Source: Pyxidicoccus parkwaysis (GTDB lineage: Bacteria; Myxococcota; Myxococcia; Myxococcales; Myxococcaceae). Taken from it: a stretch of DNA of 64,000 bases. Both the position numbers and the translations under genes were made by a program. Below are positions 25,474 through 44,628 of this stretch, piece after piece. The DNA lies in NCBI RefSeq assembly GCF_017301735.1, contig NZ_CP071090.1, forward strand, positions 2,718,001-2,782,000, given 5' to 3'. The notes below the pieces were generated by a model, which had not been told where the DNA came from, searched no databases, and worked only from the letters and a program-made list of their open reading frames with translations. Numbering within the stretch: the stretch's first letter is position 1; every line of letters begins with the position of its first letter.

Positions 25474-28400
25474 TCACGCCTCGGCGCGGAAGAATCCCTT
25501 CTTCGCCCGCGCCGTCGCCGCGACGTAGAGCGCGGTAATGCCGACGATGACGAGCAGCAGCGAGCCCGGAGGAGGCACGAAACCGAGCACTCCCGAGAGC
25601 GGGAGGAACGGCAGGACGAACGAGAGCACCACGACGGCCCCCGTGGTGACGAGCAGCCGCGTGGCGGGACGGCTCCGGTAGAAGGGCCGCCGCGTGCGCA
25701 TCACCAACTCAATCACCAGCACCATCAGCAGCGACTCGATGAACCAGCCCGTGCGGAACAGCTCGGGGCCGGCCTTGAAGTGGTGCAACAGCACGCCGAA
25801 GGTGAGGAAGCCGAAGACGGCACTCATGAGGCCGAAGGCCACCATGAAGCGCACGACGCGGCGCATGTTCCAACGCCTCGGCTGCACCACCCACTCCGGG
25901 TCCACGCTGTCACGCGTGAGGCCCATGGCGGGGAGCGCCGACAGGAAGTGGCTCAGCAGAATCTGTCCCGCCAGCAGCGGGAGGAAGGGCAGGAACAGCG
26001 AGACCACCGCAGTGCTGACCAGGTTCCCCAGGTTCGCGCTCGTCGTGGTGAGGATGGACTTGCGCGTGTTGACGAACGTCCTTCGTCCCGCCTCGATGCC
26101 GTGCCGCACCACGTCCAGGTGCTGCTGCAAGAGCACGAAGTCCGCGGCCTCACGGGCCACGTCCGCGGCCTGCTCCACGGAGATGCTCGCATCCGCCGCG
26201 TACATGGCCGGCGCATCGTCCACTCCGTCTCCCATGAAGCCCACCCCGTGCCCCTGCGTCTTCAGCGCGAGGATGATTCGCTGCTTCTGCGTGGGGTCCA
26301 CCTCGACGAAGAGCTCCGTCAGTTCCGCCTCGTGCCAGAGGGCCTCATCGCTCATTTGCCTGAGCTGAGCTCCCGTGAGCACCCGCGTGGTGCCCAGCCC
26401 CCCCTCCCGTGCCACATGCTCCGCCACGAGCCGGCTGTCGCCGGTGATGAGCTTGATGCCCACTCCCATCCGGGACAGCTCGAGGATGGCCTCGCGCGCG
26501 CCCTCCAACGTGCCCGTCATGTCGGTACAAAGCACGTCCATGCTGCCGAGGCTCTCGATGGCGCTGAGCCGGCGCACGAGCACGCCCCGCGCGGCCATCG
26601 CCTGGGCGCTCGCGACGCGGTTCATGCGGTGAGCGGCCGGCAGCCATTCGGGGCTGAGCCCCACCGCGAGGGACAGGGCGAAGAGGAGCGTCTCCATCGG
26701 TGGCCGCGCCAGGAGGACATTCGCGGCGAAGACCACGAGCACCATCAGCACCGCCGTGACGAGCAGCACGGAGCCGAACTGGCGGAGGCTCCGGTCGAGC
26801 TCCGTCTCCGGCGCGCGCAAGTTCAATCGCCGGGACACTCCGCTGAAAGCCGTGCCCCGCCCGCTCGCCACGACGAGGCACTTCCCGGTGCCGCTGCGCA
26901 CGTGGGTGCCCCGGAAGACGCAGTTGTCGCGCGCCGCCAGTGGGGCGTCCGGCGTGGCGAGCCCGGGCCGCTTCTCGACGGGAACGCTCTCGCCCGTCAG
27001 CACCGCCTGACTGACGTACAGGTCCGTCGCCTCGAGCAGTCGCGCGTCTGCGGGCACCATGCACCCCGAGGACAACAGCACCACGTCGCCCGGGACGATG
27101 GCCGGCAGTGGCACCGTGAGCGGCCGCCCTTCCCGGAGGACCTTCACGCCGAGGGTGATTCGCTCCCGCAGCCGTGCGATGGCGGCCTGGGCCCTGGACT
27201 CGCGCGAGTAGCCGAGCACCACACTGCCGAGCACGATGGCTAGCACGATGACCGCATCCGTCCGGTCCTCCGTGAAGACGGAGATGACCGCCGCGACGAT
27301 TAGCAGCAGGACCAGGGGACTCTCGAGCTGCATCCACACGACGCCCAGCCGTGTCGGCCGCCGCGAAGCCTCCAGCTCATTGGCGCCATGCCGCTCCAGG
27401 CGACTCGCGGCTTCCTCCTCCGCGAGCCCATCCGGCCCCGTGTGCAGGGCGTCGAACAGCGATTGCGGAGGCAGGGCCCAGTAGCGCTCGACGGCCGGTG
27501 CGCGCGCCGCCTCGCGCTGCTGGCGGAGCTCGCCCCGGGAGAGCAGGAGCCCGGGCACCAGCGGGACGTAGAAGCTGAAGCCTCGGAACAACACCGTGGC
27601 CGACAGCGCCGCGGCCAGGGGGATGCCCAGCAGCGTCAGCGTCCCGGTGGAGGCCGCCTCGAAGGTGCCGAGCCCTCCGGGGATGACGCCCAGTGTCCTC
27701 GCCAGCGTGGACAGCATGAAGGCGGCGAAGACGCCGGTAGGGTCCGCGTCCACGCCGATGGAGCGGAGCAGGGCCCAGAGCGTCGCCGCGTCGAGCAGGT
27801 GGATGATGAAGTTGAAGCCCGTGGCCTCCGACAGCACGCGCGGGCTGTGCGCGAGCGAGGGCGGGGCCTCGGAGAGCGCGGCGAGGAGCGCCCTCGCGCC
27901 GGGAATCCGCGCGAAGCCGCGAGGGGCACGCTCCACGCCCGCGTTCCGGGACAGGCGCACGAGGAACATGATGAGCAGGGAGACGAGCACGATGAGCACG
28001 CCCGTGGCCGTCCACACCATCACTCGCGCCTCGCCGAGAAAGTCCGCCACGCTCAGCGCGACGAGGAGCGCGAGGATGAGCGCGGTGTAGTTGGTCATCG
28101 TCTCCACCACCACGCACGCCATCACCGGCCCGCGCGCCACACCGCGCCGCTCCAGTCCATGGACGATGAGCGCCGAGCCGCTGATGCCCGCGGTGGGGAC
28201 CGCCTGGTCGATGAAGAGCTTCGCGAAGCTCATGGAGTAGAGGGCGCCCAGGGGCACGCGAAAGGGCGTCCTCCGAAGCACGGAGCGCCACACCGCCGAC
28301 TGCGACAGGTAGGTCGCCGCCTGGAGCCCTGTGGCGACGAGCAGCCAGCCAGGGGCCGACTGCTTCAGCAGCAGCGCGAACTCACGCTCCTCCGACGAGC

Positions 28401-28485
28401 GCGCCACCACGAGGATGACGGCCGCCAGCAGGGCCAGCCCGAAGCCCCAACTGCGCCAGTTCCGTCGGGCCCTTGCCTGAGGCAA
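25474..28485 (-). CDS. Fusion of flippase-like membrane domain with P-type ATPase lacking its nucleotide-binding domain
   Basis: 1003-residue membrane protein. Residues about 1-335 resemble the lysylphosphatidylglycerol synthase/flippase-like transmembrane family (GISGSALIVHGLERRG; PGGLGTFEA). From about 340 the protein follows MgtA-type (P3B) Mg2+ ATPases: N-terminal cation-ATPase domain, actuator loop LTGESVPVEKR, and C-terminal helices with FLPFLPLLAGQILL and GWFIESLL. Unusual: the phosphorylation motif is D655-MTGT instead of DKTGT; only about 28 residues separate it from ITGD (normally 200 or more), so the ATP-binding N domain is absent; GDGVND is GDGVDD (752-757); the PEMLP membrane motif is PEWLP. 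Start is TTG at 28485 behind GGAGGAG. The reading frame is intact and codon use normal, so this looks like a maintained pseudoenzyme rather than a decaying gene. Activity as an ion pump is unlikely; role unknown. Confidence 0.85.
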   Translation of the reverse strand: MPQARARRNWRSWGFGLALLAAVILVVARSSEEREFALLLKQSAPGWLLVATGLQAATYLSQSAVWRSVLRRTPFRVPLGALYSMSFAKLFIDQAVPTAGISGSALIVHGLERRGVARGPVMACVVVETMTNYTALILALLVALSVADFLGEARVMVWTATGVLIVLVSLLIMFLVRLSRNAGVERAPRGFARIPGARALLAALSEAPPSLAHSPRVLSEATGFNFIIHLLDAATLWALLRSIGVDADPTGVFAAFMLSTLARTLGVIPGGLGTFEAASTGTLTLLGIPLAAALSATVLFRGFSFYVPLVPGLLLSRGELRQQREAARAPAVERYWALPPQSLFDALHTGPDGLAEEEAASRLERHGANELEASRRPTRLGVVWMQLESPLVLLLIVAAVISVFTEDRTDAVIVLAIVLGSVVLGYSRESRAQAAIARLRERITLGVKVLREGRPLTVPLPAIVPGDVVLLSSGCMVPADARLLEATDLYVSQAVLTGESVPVEKRPGLATPDAPLAARDNCVFRGTHVRSGTGKCLVVASGRGTAFSGVSRRLNLRAPETELDRSLRQFGSVLLVTAVLMVLVVFAANVLLARPPMETLLFALSLAVGLSPEWLPAAHRMNRVASAQAMAARGVLVRRLSAIESLGSMDVLCTDMTGTLEGAREAILELSRMGVGIKLITGDSRLVAEHVAREGGLGTTRVLTGAQLRQMSDEALWHEAELTELFVEVDPTQKQRIILALKTQGHGVGFMGDGVDDAPAMYAADASISVEQAADVAREAADFVLLQQHLDVVRHGIEAGRRTFVNTRKSILTTTSANLGNLVSTAVVSLFLPFLPLLAGQILLSHFLSALPAMGLTRDSVDPEWVVQPRRWNMRRVVRFMVAFGLMSAVFGFLTFGVLLHHFKAGPELFRTGWFIESLLMVLVIELVMRTRRPFYRSRPATRLLVTTGAVVVLSFVLPFLPLSGVLGFVPPPGSLLLVIVGITALYVAATARAKKGFFRAEA

Positions 28486-28590
28486 CTTCTCCTCCCGCCC
28501 TCACGGAGGCACCCCTGTCACGATGGGGGCGCTCCGTTCCGGCGCAAGGGTGGGGCCTGGAGTCACGAGGGGGCCCGCTCCCTCGAATGC

Positions 28591-29934
28591 TCACTCCACC
28601 GTGTGGCGGATGTAGCCGTCCGACAGCGTCCGCAGGAAGGCGACGATGGCCTGCTCCTCCTGGGGCGACAGCCTCAGGTTGCCCACTTCGGTGGTGTTGA
28701 TGTTCAGTCCCACCTCCGGCACGGGCCAGCAGTCCACACCGGGCGTGCCCTGGGTCACCGTAAGGCACACCGGCAGCACGTCCCGCGTGTTGTAGAAGTG
28801 GACGAGCGACTCGAGGCTCTTGAAGTAGCCGTTGTGGGTATAGGCCTTGACGAAGCCAGGGTAGGGCCGCTTGTCCACGTTGCGCAGGGTGGGAATCTTG
28901 ACCCGGCCCAGGTTGGCGCGTGCGCGCGAGGCCCACTCCTCGCGCGTCTGCAGGAAGGCGCCCAGACCCAGGTCGACCCAGAAGGGCCCGTCGGGGTTGA
29001 ACTGGAACTCCCAGTACCAGGGATTGAACAGGTTGCGGGGCACACCCAGGTTCTCGAAGGTGTAGTCGGTGAACAGCGGCGGCTCACCGTGGGGCCCGCG
29101 CTGGCTCGTGTGACAGTTGTCGCAGTTGGCCTTGCCCTCGAAGAGTCGCAGGCCCCACGCCTCCTGGGGGGTGAGCGAGGCGCGGCCGGCCAGCCACGCG
29201 TCGTACTTCGAGGAGAAGGCGTTGACCTCGGACGAACCCTCGTATGCGGCGATGGCCCGGGCGATGGAGTCGTACGCGCGCGGCACGTCGCCGCAGATGC
29301 TGGCGCCGTAGACAGCACGGAAGAGGTCGCCATAGGGGCCCCGGCACACCTTGCCCACCACGGCGGCCTTGCTGGGGTTGTTCTGCTCCACGGGGTTGAG
29401 GAAGGGACCCCGCGCCTGGTCCGCAGCGGGGTTGCCCAAATCCTCACCCGTGGCGCGGCCGTCCCAGAAGTTACCGCCCACGAACTCCGCGACGCCGGAC
29501 GTCGTGCGCAGGTGGAAGACGGGGGCTGGCGTGGCATAGGCGGACGAGGGCGGCTTGCGATTGCCGAAGCGGCCCCTCACCGCGCCCTCGTACACGGAGC
29601 CGGTGAGGTTGATGAACATGTCGGGGCCCGTCCAGCCCACCTCGGGGCCATGGCACACGGCGCAGGCCTGGCCCATGGGCTCGGAGAGCCTGCGGTCGAA
29701 GAAGAGCAGCTTGCCGAGCCGCTCCACGCGCTTCAGCCCGCCGTGCTCCGCCGAGTCGCCCTGAGCCAGCGTGGCCTCGAAAATGGCCGAGGCCTGGACA
29801 TCCTCCGGGCGCTCGGATGGCGTGGCGTCCCGGCTCCCCGGGTGCACGAGGGACTCCGAAGATGGTGCGACCTCGCATGCCAGCGGGCCTCCCATCAACA
29901 GCAAGACAAACATGCTCCACCCTGACCGGGACAT
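28591..29934 (-). CDS. Diheme cytochrome c peroxidase (MauG/CCP family) lipoprotein
   Basis: 447-residue periplasmic diheme protein. Start at the ATG at 29934, with GAGGT five bases upstream; further upstream in-frame ATGs would bury the signal. N-terminus is a lipoprotein signal (FVLLLMGGPLAC). Two c-type heme sites are present: CAVCH early and CDNCH in the second half, and the sequence between (LFFDRRLSEPMGQACAVCH; FWDGRATGEDLGNP) is typical of bacterial cytochrome c peroxidase/MauG proteins. The C-terminus KIPTLRNVDKRPYPGFVKAY is the expected second-heme region. Reduces peroxide with electrons from small cytochromes, or oxidises a partner protein as MauG does. It precedes the flippase-ATPase fusion on the same strand with a 105-bp gap. 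Confidence 0.93.
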   Translation of the reverse strand: MSRSGWSMFVLLLMGGPLACEVAPSSESLVHPGSRDATPSERPEDVQASAIFEATLAQGDSAEHGGLKRVERLGKLLFFDRRLSEPMGQACAVCHGPEVGWTGPDMFINLTGSVYEGAVRGRFGNRKPPSSAYATPAPVFHLRTTSGVAEFVGGNFWDGRATGEDLGNPAADQARGPFLNPVEQNNPSKAAVVGKVCRGPYGDLFRAVYGASICGDVPRAYDSIARAIAAYEGSSEVNAFSSKYDAWLAGRASLTPQEAWGLRLFEGKANCDNCHTSQRGPHGEPPLFTDYTFENLGVPRNLFNPWYWEFQFNPDGPFWVDLGLGAFLQTREEWASRARANLGRVKIPTLRNVDKRPYPGFVKAYTHNGYFKSLESLVHFYNTRDVLPVCLTVTQGTPGVDCWPVPEVGLNINTTEVGNLRLSPQEEQAIVAFLRTLSDGYIRHTVE

Positions 29935-30213
29935 CGCGGCACCTCGCCTGTAAGGGACGCCAAGGGTGGGGCCCTCCGGGAGCCTCGGCCATGGGGCCGG
30001 AGCCGGGGAGGTGTGTCCACGGGATGTCCGCGCATCCGACTTCAGCCCAGGCGGCCTGGCGGTGCTCACCAGGTGGGCTATCGCTGGCGAAGTGGCTGCG
30101 CTCCGCATCCACCGACGCGAGGTACATCAGCGTCAGGTCGGCGCGGAAGTCGTCGTAGCCGTGGATGCCCAGGCCGCGCGCCGCGCGTCCTCTCCAGGCA
30201 TGGCCGCACCTCC
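29935..30213. other. Intergenic stretch with a possible gene remnant
   Basis: 279 bp between two minus-strand genes. On the minus strand at about 30165-30080 a protein-like phrase appears, GYDDFRADLTLMYLASVDAE, in a frame that then runs into low-complexity codons and the shadow of the cytochrome gene. There is no start with a ribosome-binding site. I read it as a possible remnant of a lost gene; no intact gene is supported. Confidence 0.3.
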
Positions 30214-31053
30214 TCAAGTCCAGGTGGCCGCCCCCAGGGCGTGCGCCGCCCGCTCGGCCCGCGCCTTCAGGCCGAGCATCATCCTCCGCTCCATGACGAA
30301 GTGCGGGAGCTCGATGAGCTGCGCGAGCGCCCGCTGCATCCACCGGCGCGGCTCCATGCCGCTCCTCCCGCGCACGAGCAGCCGCGTCCTGCCACCCGCC
30401 ACCGGCTCGAGCACGAAGGCCCAGCTCGACAAGCCCCAGGCAGGAGCCTCTTCATCAACGGCCGAGCTCAGCACGAGCACGCGCGAAGGCACCAATTCCA
30501 TCACCTGCATCCCGGTCCAGCGGCTCATGGGAATGACGTCCCCGACCTGGAGCCCCTGGAGATGGGGGAGCACGTGGTCCGCGGAGTGGCCCTCGACGAA
30601 CCCTCCAGCCCCCGCGGTCTGCTCCAGCCAGTCGTAGCTGTACCAGCCCGCGCGCCGGTAACCCATTTGCACCAGCCACGGCCAGACTGCTTCGGGAGGC
30701 GCATCGATGGTGACGGCGCGCGTGCTCCCGCCCACTGGATTGGGCACGAGCGCATCTCCCGGCAGGGCGCGACGGACCTCCTCCGGAGTCGCGCCCCAGC
30801 AGAGCATCCACGGGCGGACGAGCAGCCAGCCCCAGGGCATGAGCGCGCCCACCCGGCTGGCCGCCTGGAACGCGCGGCCACGGGAGCGGCCGCCGAGCAG
30901 CGTGGCCGTCACCGCCGAGGCCCACAGGAGGTCGAGCACCAGCGAGGGCCCCATCGTCACGCCCATGCCAAGGGCCGGCCCCAGCAGCGACGTGGGCTTC
31001 TCCAGGGGCGGGTGGGGCGGGCGCGGTGTCGGGGGTTGCGTCGTCTTCTCCAA
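30214..31053 (-). CDS. SRPBCC-fold (polyketide cyclase-like) protein
   Basis: 279-residue protein. Start is a TTG at 31053, chosen because GAGGAG lies 7 bases upstream; no ATG gives as good a context. Proline-rich N-terminus, a hydrophobic stretch (PSLVLDLLWASAVTATLL), then an SRPBCC domain (about 110-250) beginning with RAVTIDAPPEAVWPWLVQMG and including WYSYDWLEQ, both typical of START/polyketide-cyclase-like ligand-binding proteins of actinobacteria and myxobacteria. The ligand is unknown. Divergent from the CBS-domain gene across 288 bp. Confidence 0.85.
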   Translation of the reverse strand: MEKTTQPPTPRPPHPPLEKPTSLLGPALGMGVTMGPSLVLDLLWASAVTATLLGGRSRGRAFQAASRVGALMPWGWLLVRPWMLCWGATPEEVRRALPGDALVPNPVGGSTRAVTIDAPPEAVWPWLVQMGYRRAGWYSYDWLEQTAGAGGFVEGHSADHVLPHLQGLQVGDVIPMSRWTGMQVMELVPSRVLVLSSAVDEEAPAWGLSSWAFVLEPVAGGRTRLLVRGRSGMEPRRWMQRALAQLIELPHFVMERRMMLGLKARAERAAHALGAATWT

Positions 31054-31341
31054 GGCGTATCTCCTCGCGGGCGCGGCTGTGCCGTGCGCGTCGCCACCAG
31101 TCCGGCTGCCCTGCTGGAGGCATGTCGAAGGAAACATGCGCACCCGTGAAGGCGCTCGCGTCTCCACGAGGCCAGGGTGTCGGGGCCGAACTGCGTGCGC
31201 TCGGCGTGCCGCTGGCGTGGGGTGGGTTGCATCCAGCGGGCGGGGTGCGCTGCTTTCTCGGGAGGAGGACGTGCGCGGAGACGACCCACATGGGAGTCGT
31301 GCGGCCGGGCGCACGCCCGCAGCGTCCTGGGAGGAGGCGCC
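31054..31341. promoter_or_regulatory. Divergent intergenic region between SRPBCC and CBS genes
   Basis: 288 bp that must hold both promoters. It ends with GGGAGGAGG as ribosome-binding site of the CBS gene and begins with the GAGGAG of the SRPBCC gene on the other strand. No clear sigma-70 boxes or operators were recognised. Confidence 0.4.
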
Positions 31342-31764
31342 ATGTCGCTCGCAAGGTTCTGCCGCAAGACGGTGGCCATCATCCAGCCCACCCAGCGCGT
31401 GGCCGAGGCCGCCGAGCAGATGCGCGAGCAGCACGTGGGCGCGCTCGTCGTCGTGCAGGACGACCTGCGGCCGGTGGGCATGTTGACCGACCGGGACATC
31501 GTCACGCGCGTGGTGGCCGAGCGCGCGGACGCCACGGCCGTCTTCGTCGCGGAGGCGATGACGTGCGAGCCCGCCATCGTCCGCGTGGACAGCTCACTCG
31601 ACCAGACGCTCTTCGCCTTCAAGAAGCACGGCGTGCGCCGGCTGCCCATCGTGGACGCGCAGGGACGCGTGGCGGGGCTCGTGTCCCTCGACGACGTGCT
31701 GGTCCTGCTGTCCGCCGAACTGGACCAGACAGCCGCCGCCGTCCGCGAGAATCAAGGCCCCTGA
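31342..31764 (+). CDS. CBS-domain pair protein
   Basis: 140-residue protein made almost entirely of two cystathionine-beta-synthase domains: VAEAAEQMREQHVGALVVV...LTDRDIVTRVV (about 15-65) and DQTLFAFKKHGVRRLPIVD...LVSLDDVLVLL (about 85-130). CBS pairs bind adenine nucleotides and act as energy or stress sensors, usually by binding a partner. ATG follows a strong GGGAGGAGG. The partner is unknown; nearby stress-type genes (cytochrome c peroxidase, ATPase-like fusion) are only suggestive. Confidence 0.93.
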   Translation: MSLARFCRKTVAIIQPTQRVAEAAEQMREQHVGALVVVQDDLRPVGMLTDRDIVTRVVAERADATAVFVAEAMTCEPAIVRVDSSLDQTLFAFKKHGVRRLPIVDAQGRVAGLVSLDDVLVLLSAELDQTAAAVRENQGP

Positions 31765-31889
31765 GCATCACTCGCCCCAGACAATCCGTACGACTCGTCG
31801 TGTCCAGCTCCAGTCCCGACGGGATGCTGGCGTTGGCGCACCCGCTCCCACGTCGCGCCTGCCATTGAAGAAATTGGATACGGCTATTT

Positions 31890-31928
31890 CTGTTAAGTCC
31901 CATTTACATCGATTCCCTGACTTAACAG
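31890..31928. promoter_or_regulatory. Perfect 10-bp inverted repeat upstream of the cyclodeaminase-NRPS operon
   Basis: CTGTTAAGTC (31890-31899) and its exact reverse complement GACTTAACAG (31919-31928), centres 29 bp apart, in an AT-rich island of an otherwise GC-rich region. It lies 78-116 bp before the GTG start of the cyclodeaminase. There is no T tract after it, so it is more likely an operator for a dimeric regulator, or part of a promoter, than a terminator for the CBS gene. Confidence 0.55.
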
Positions 31929-32005
31929 TAAGCACCTGATGGTGGCAGAGTGCGGACGCCTTCCACTCCTCGTCCACCAACCTCCGCCCCCTCAGGAGAG
32001 CGCGC

Positions 32006-33085
32006 GTGAAGACACTCCTCGTGACACAGGCCGACCTGCGCAAGCTCGTGCACACGGAGGGCATCGACGCCGTGATGGACACCGTCATCGAGGCGCTGGA
32101 GTCGGCGTTCCGTCACTTCGACACGGCGCGCACGGAGCCTCGCAAGCGGGACGGCTTCACGCTGCGCAACGAGCGCACTGGCGTGCTGGAGTGGATGCCG
32201 GTGATGCAGCACGGGGAGTCCGTCACCATCAAGGTCGTGAGCTACAACCCGACCAACCCCCACCGTTACGGGGTTCCCACCATCATCGCCACCAACAGCG
32301 TGTACGACTGCGCCACCGGGCGGCTGTTGGAGTTGATGGACGGCGTGCTGCCCACGGCGCTGCGCACGGGGGCGGCATCCGCCATCGCGAGCAAGTACCT
32401 GGCGGACCCGGACAGCCGCGTGGTGGGCATGGTGGGCTGCGGAGCCCAGGCCGTCACGCAATTGCATGCGCTGTCTCGCCTGTTCCGCATCGAGCGGGTG
32501 CTCGCGTACGACGTGGATTTGGGCGTGCTGCGCACGTACCTGCGGCGCGTGGGCTTCCTCGGGCTGGACGTGCGCCCGGCTTCGCTGGAGGAACTGGAGG
32601 CGGAGTCGGACATCATCTGCACCGTCACCTCCGTGGGCGTGGGAGAGGGCCCCGTCGTCTCGGATGGGCGCTTCAAGCCGTCGGTGCACATCAACGCGGT
32701 GGGCTCCGACCTGCCGGGCAAGACAGAGCTGCCGCTGTCGCTGCTGGAGCGCAGCCTCGTGTGCCCGGACTTCCTGGAGCAGGCGCTCGTCGAGGGTGAG
32801 TGCCAGCAGTTGCGGCCGGAGCAGATTGGCCCCGGCATCATCGAAGTCGTCCAGCATCCGGAGCGCTACGCGGACTGGCGCAAGCGCTCCACGGTGTTCG
32901 ACTCCACGGGCTTCGCGCTGGAGGACCAGGTGGTGACACGGGCCCTCACGCGGCGCGCGCGGGAGCTCGGACTGGGCACGGAGGTGGAGCTGGAGAGCCT
33001 CGCGGGGGATGCGATGAACCCCTACGACGAGCTCCTGCCGACGCACGGCGCGCAGGCGTCGCTGCGCACGGCGCGCCTGGACTGA
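32006..33085 (+). CDS. Ornithine/lysine cyclodeaminase family enzyme
   Basis: 359-residue NAD-dependent cyclodeaminase of the OCD/mu-crystallin family. True members cyclise ornithine to proline or lysine to pipecolate with loss of ammonia. Seen: Rossmann motif VGMVGCGAQAVTQLHAL (about 131-147), the catalytic loop GSDLPGKTEL with Asp235 (as in the Pseudomonas ornithine enzyme), and FDSTGFALEDQV near the C-terminus. The Asp and PGKTE distinguish it from alanine-dehydrogenase-like or SbnB-like relatives. GTG start behind AGGAGAG. It ends 77 bp before the NRPS at 33163, so it very probably feeds that assembly line, whose second module has a proline-type A domain. Ornithine versus lysine as substrate cannot be decided here; tubulysin biosynthesis in myxobacteria is known to include a lysine-type member. 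Confidence 0.9.
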   Translation: MKTLLVTQADLRKLVHTEGIDAVMDTVIEALESAFRHFDTARTEPRKRDGFTLRNERTGVLEWMPVMQHGESVTIKVVSYNPTNPHRYGVPTIIATNSVYDCATGRLLELMDGVLPTALRTGAASAIASKYLADPDSRVVGMVGCGAQAVTQLHALSRLFRIERVLAYDVDLGVLRTYLRRVGFLGLDVRPASLEELEAESDIICTVTSVGVGEGPVVSDGRFKPSVHINAVGSDLPGKTELPLSLLERSLVCPDFLEQALVEGECQQLRPEQIGPGIIEVVQHPERYADWRKRSTVFDSTGFALEDQVVTRALTRRARELGLGTEVELESLAGDAMNPYDELLPTHGAQASLRTARLD

Positions 33086-33162
33086 CGGCGCCGCTCTCGC
33101 ACCTCCTCACGGCAGAAGTTTGCTTCACCTGGATTCTCCCGGGGCGCGCGTAGCGCGTCCGG

Positions 33163-43560
<10,398 letters not shown>

Positions 43561-44590
43561 AGAGGTCCGTCCACTGGAGCTGGTCCTCGGGAATCTGCCG
43601 GGCCTTCAGCACGTTCTCGCGGACCTTCTCGACGGTGACATTGCCGAGCCGGCGGGAGATGGCCGCCATGCCTCGCAGCGCGACAATCGCGGTGTTGACC
43701 CCGGGGTAGACGTCCGAGGCGATGGAGTCCAGCCGCGCGTTCTTGAAGCCCGCGCCCGTCAGCTCCGAGAGGTAGCGCTGCGTCGACCAGACGTTGGCCT
43801 CGGGGAAGGCAATCAGGCCGCGCCAGTAGCGGTAGTGCAGGCGGCGCCGCAGTCCCACGCCAGCCTCGCGGTCCGTCTTCTGGCACATGTCCGCCATGAC
43901 GAGCCGTCCTCCCGGACGCAGCACCCGGAAGGCCTCGCGCAGGAAGTCGCTGCGCGTGCGGAAGTGCATCGCGGACTCCAGCGCGAAGACGACGCTGAAC
44001 TCGTTGGCCCCGAAGGGCAGCGCCGTCGCCGAGCCCTCCAGCAGGCGAATCACTCCATCCAGCCCCGTGAGGCGCACGCGCTCGCGGCCGATGCGGACCT
44101 GGTTGGGCGTGATGTTCACCCCGGTGATGCGCGTGGGGCGGTACTCCTCGGCCCAGAGCAGGTCCTGGTCCGCGTAGCCGTTGCCGCAGTCCAGCACGGT
44201 GTCCTCGGGGCCCAGCCGCGCCGTCTTCGCCAGCAGGTGCGCCATCTGCGTCTGGGCGGCCTTGAACAGCTCACCCACGCGCTCGACGTTGTTCTCGTTC
44301 ACGCGCTCCACGTCGCGCCAGTAGCCGAGGTTGATCCAATACGGCTCGCGCCCCGTGCGGACCTGAATCTCCTGCGGCGTGGGCATGCCCTCCACCCAGG
44401 CGCCCGTCTCCTTCGTGTAGAAGCGCTCGGGGTCCGCCAGCACCGCGCTCTTGAGCTGCTTTGCCACCTTGATGACGTCGATCATCGCGAGCCTCCTCGA
44501 GTCCGGCGCGCAGCATGCCACCGGACGAGGATTTCTGGCATCGCGGGTTAACCAAGGATGCGTCTGTCAACAGTTCCACAGTGGGAGAGG

Positions 44591-44614
44591 GCACCGGGGA
44601 CACACCCCCGGTGC
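44591..44614 (-). terminator. Hairpin after the Liv operon
   Basis: GCACCGGGG (44591-44599), six-base loop, CCCCGGTGC (44606-44614): a perfect 9-bp GC stem starting 15 bp beyond the stop of the outer-membrane protein gene at 44629. It lacks a run of T, as is common in such GC-rich genomes; probably ends the minus-strand transport operon. Confidence 0.6.
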
Positions 44615-44628
44615 GTCTCCAAGGCGCT

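Noticed and set aside
25474-28485. Flippase-ATPase fusion as two genes joined by a sequencing error
   Set aside because: No stop or alternative start with a ribosome-binding site separates the halves, and the linker (about 320-350) reads smoothly in one frame. The missing N domain also cannot come from a single-base error.
27388-29925. Long plus-strand open frame across the flippase-ATPase fusion and cytochrome peroxidase
   Set aside because: Antisense to two well-supported genes and spans the gap between them; low-complexity translation.
17853-33085. Treating the whole middle region as part of one NRPS cluster
   Set aside because: Genes at 24299-31764 (lipoprotein, cytochrome peroxidase, SRPBCC, CBS) have no biosynthetic signature and their own promoters. 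Only the amidinotransferase group and the cyclodeaminase are argued to be connected.
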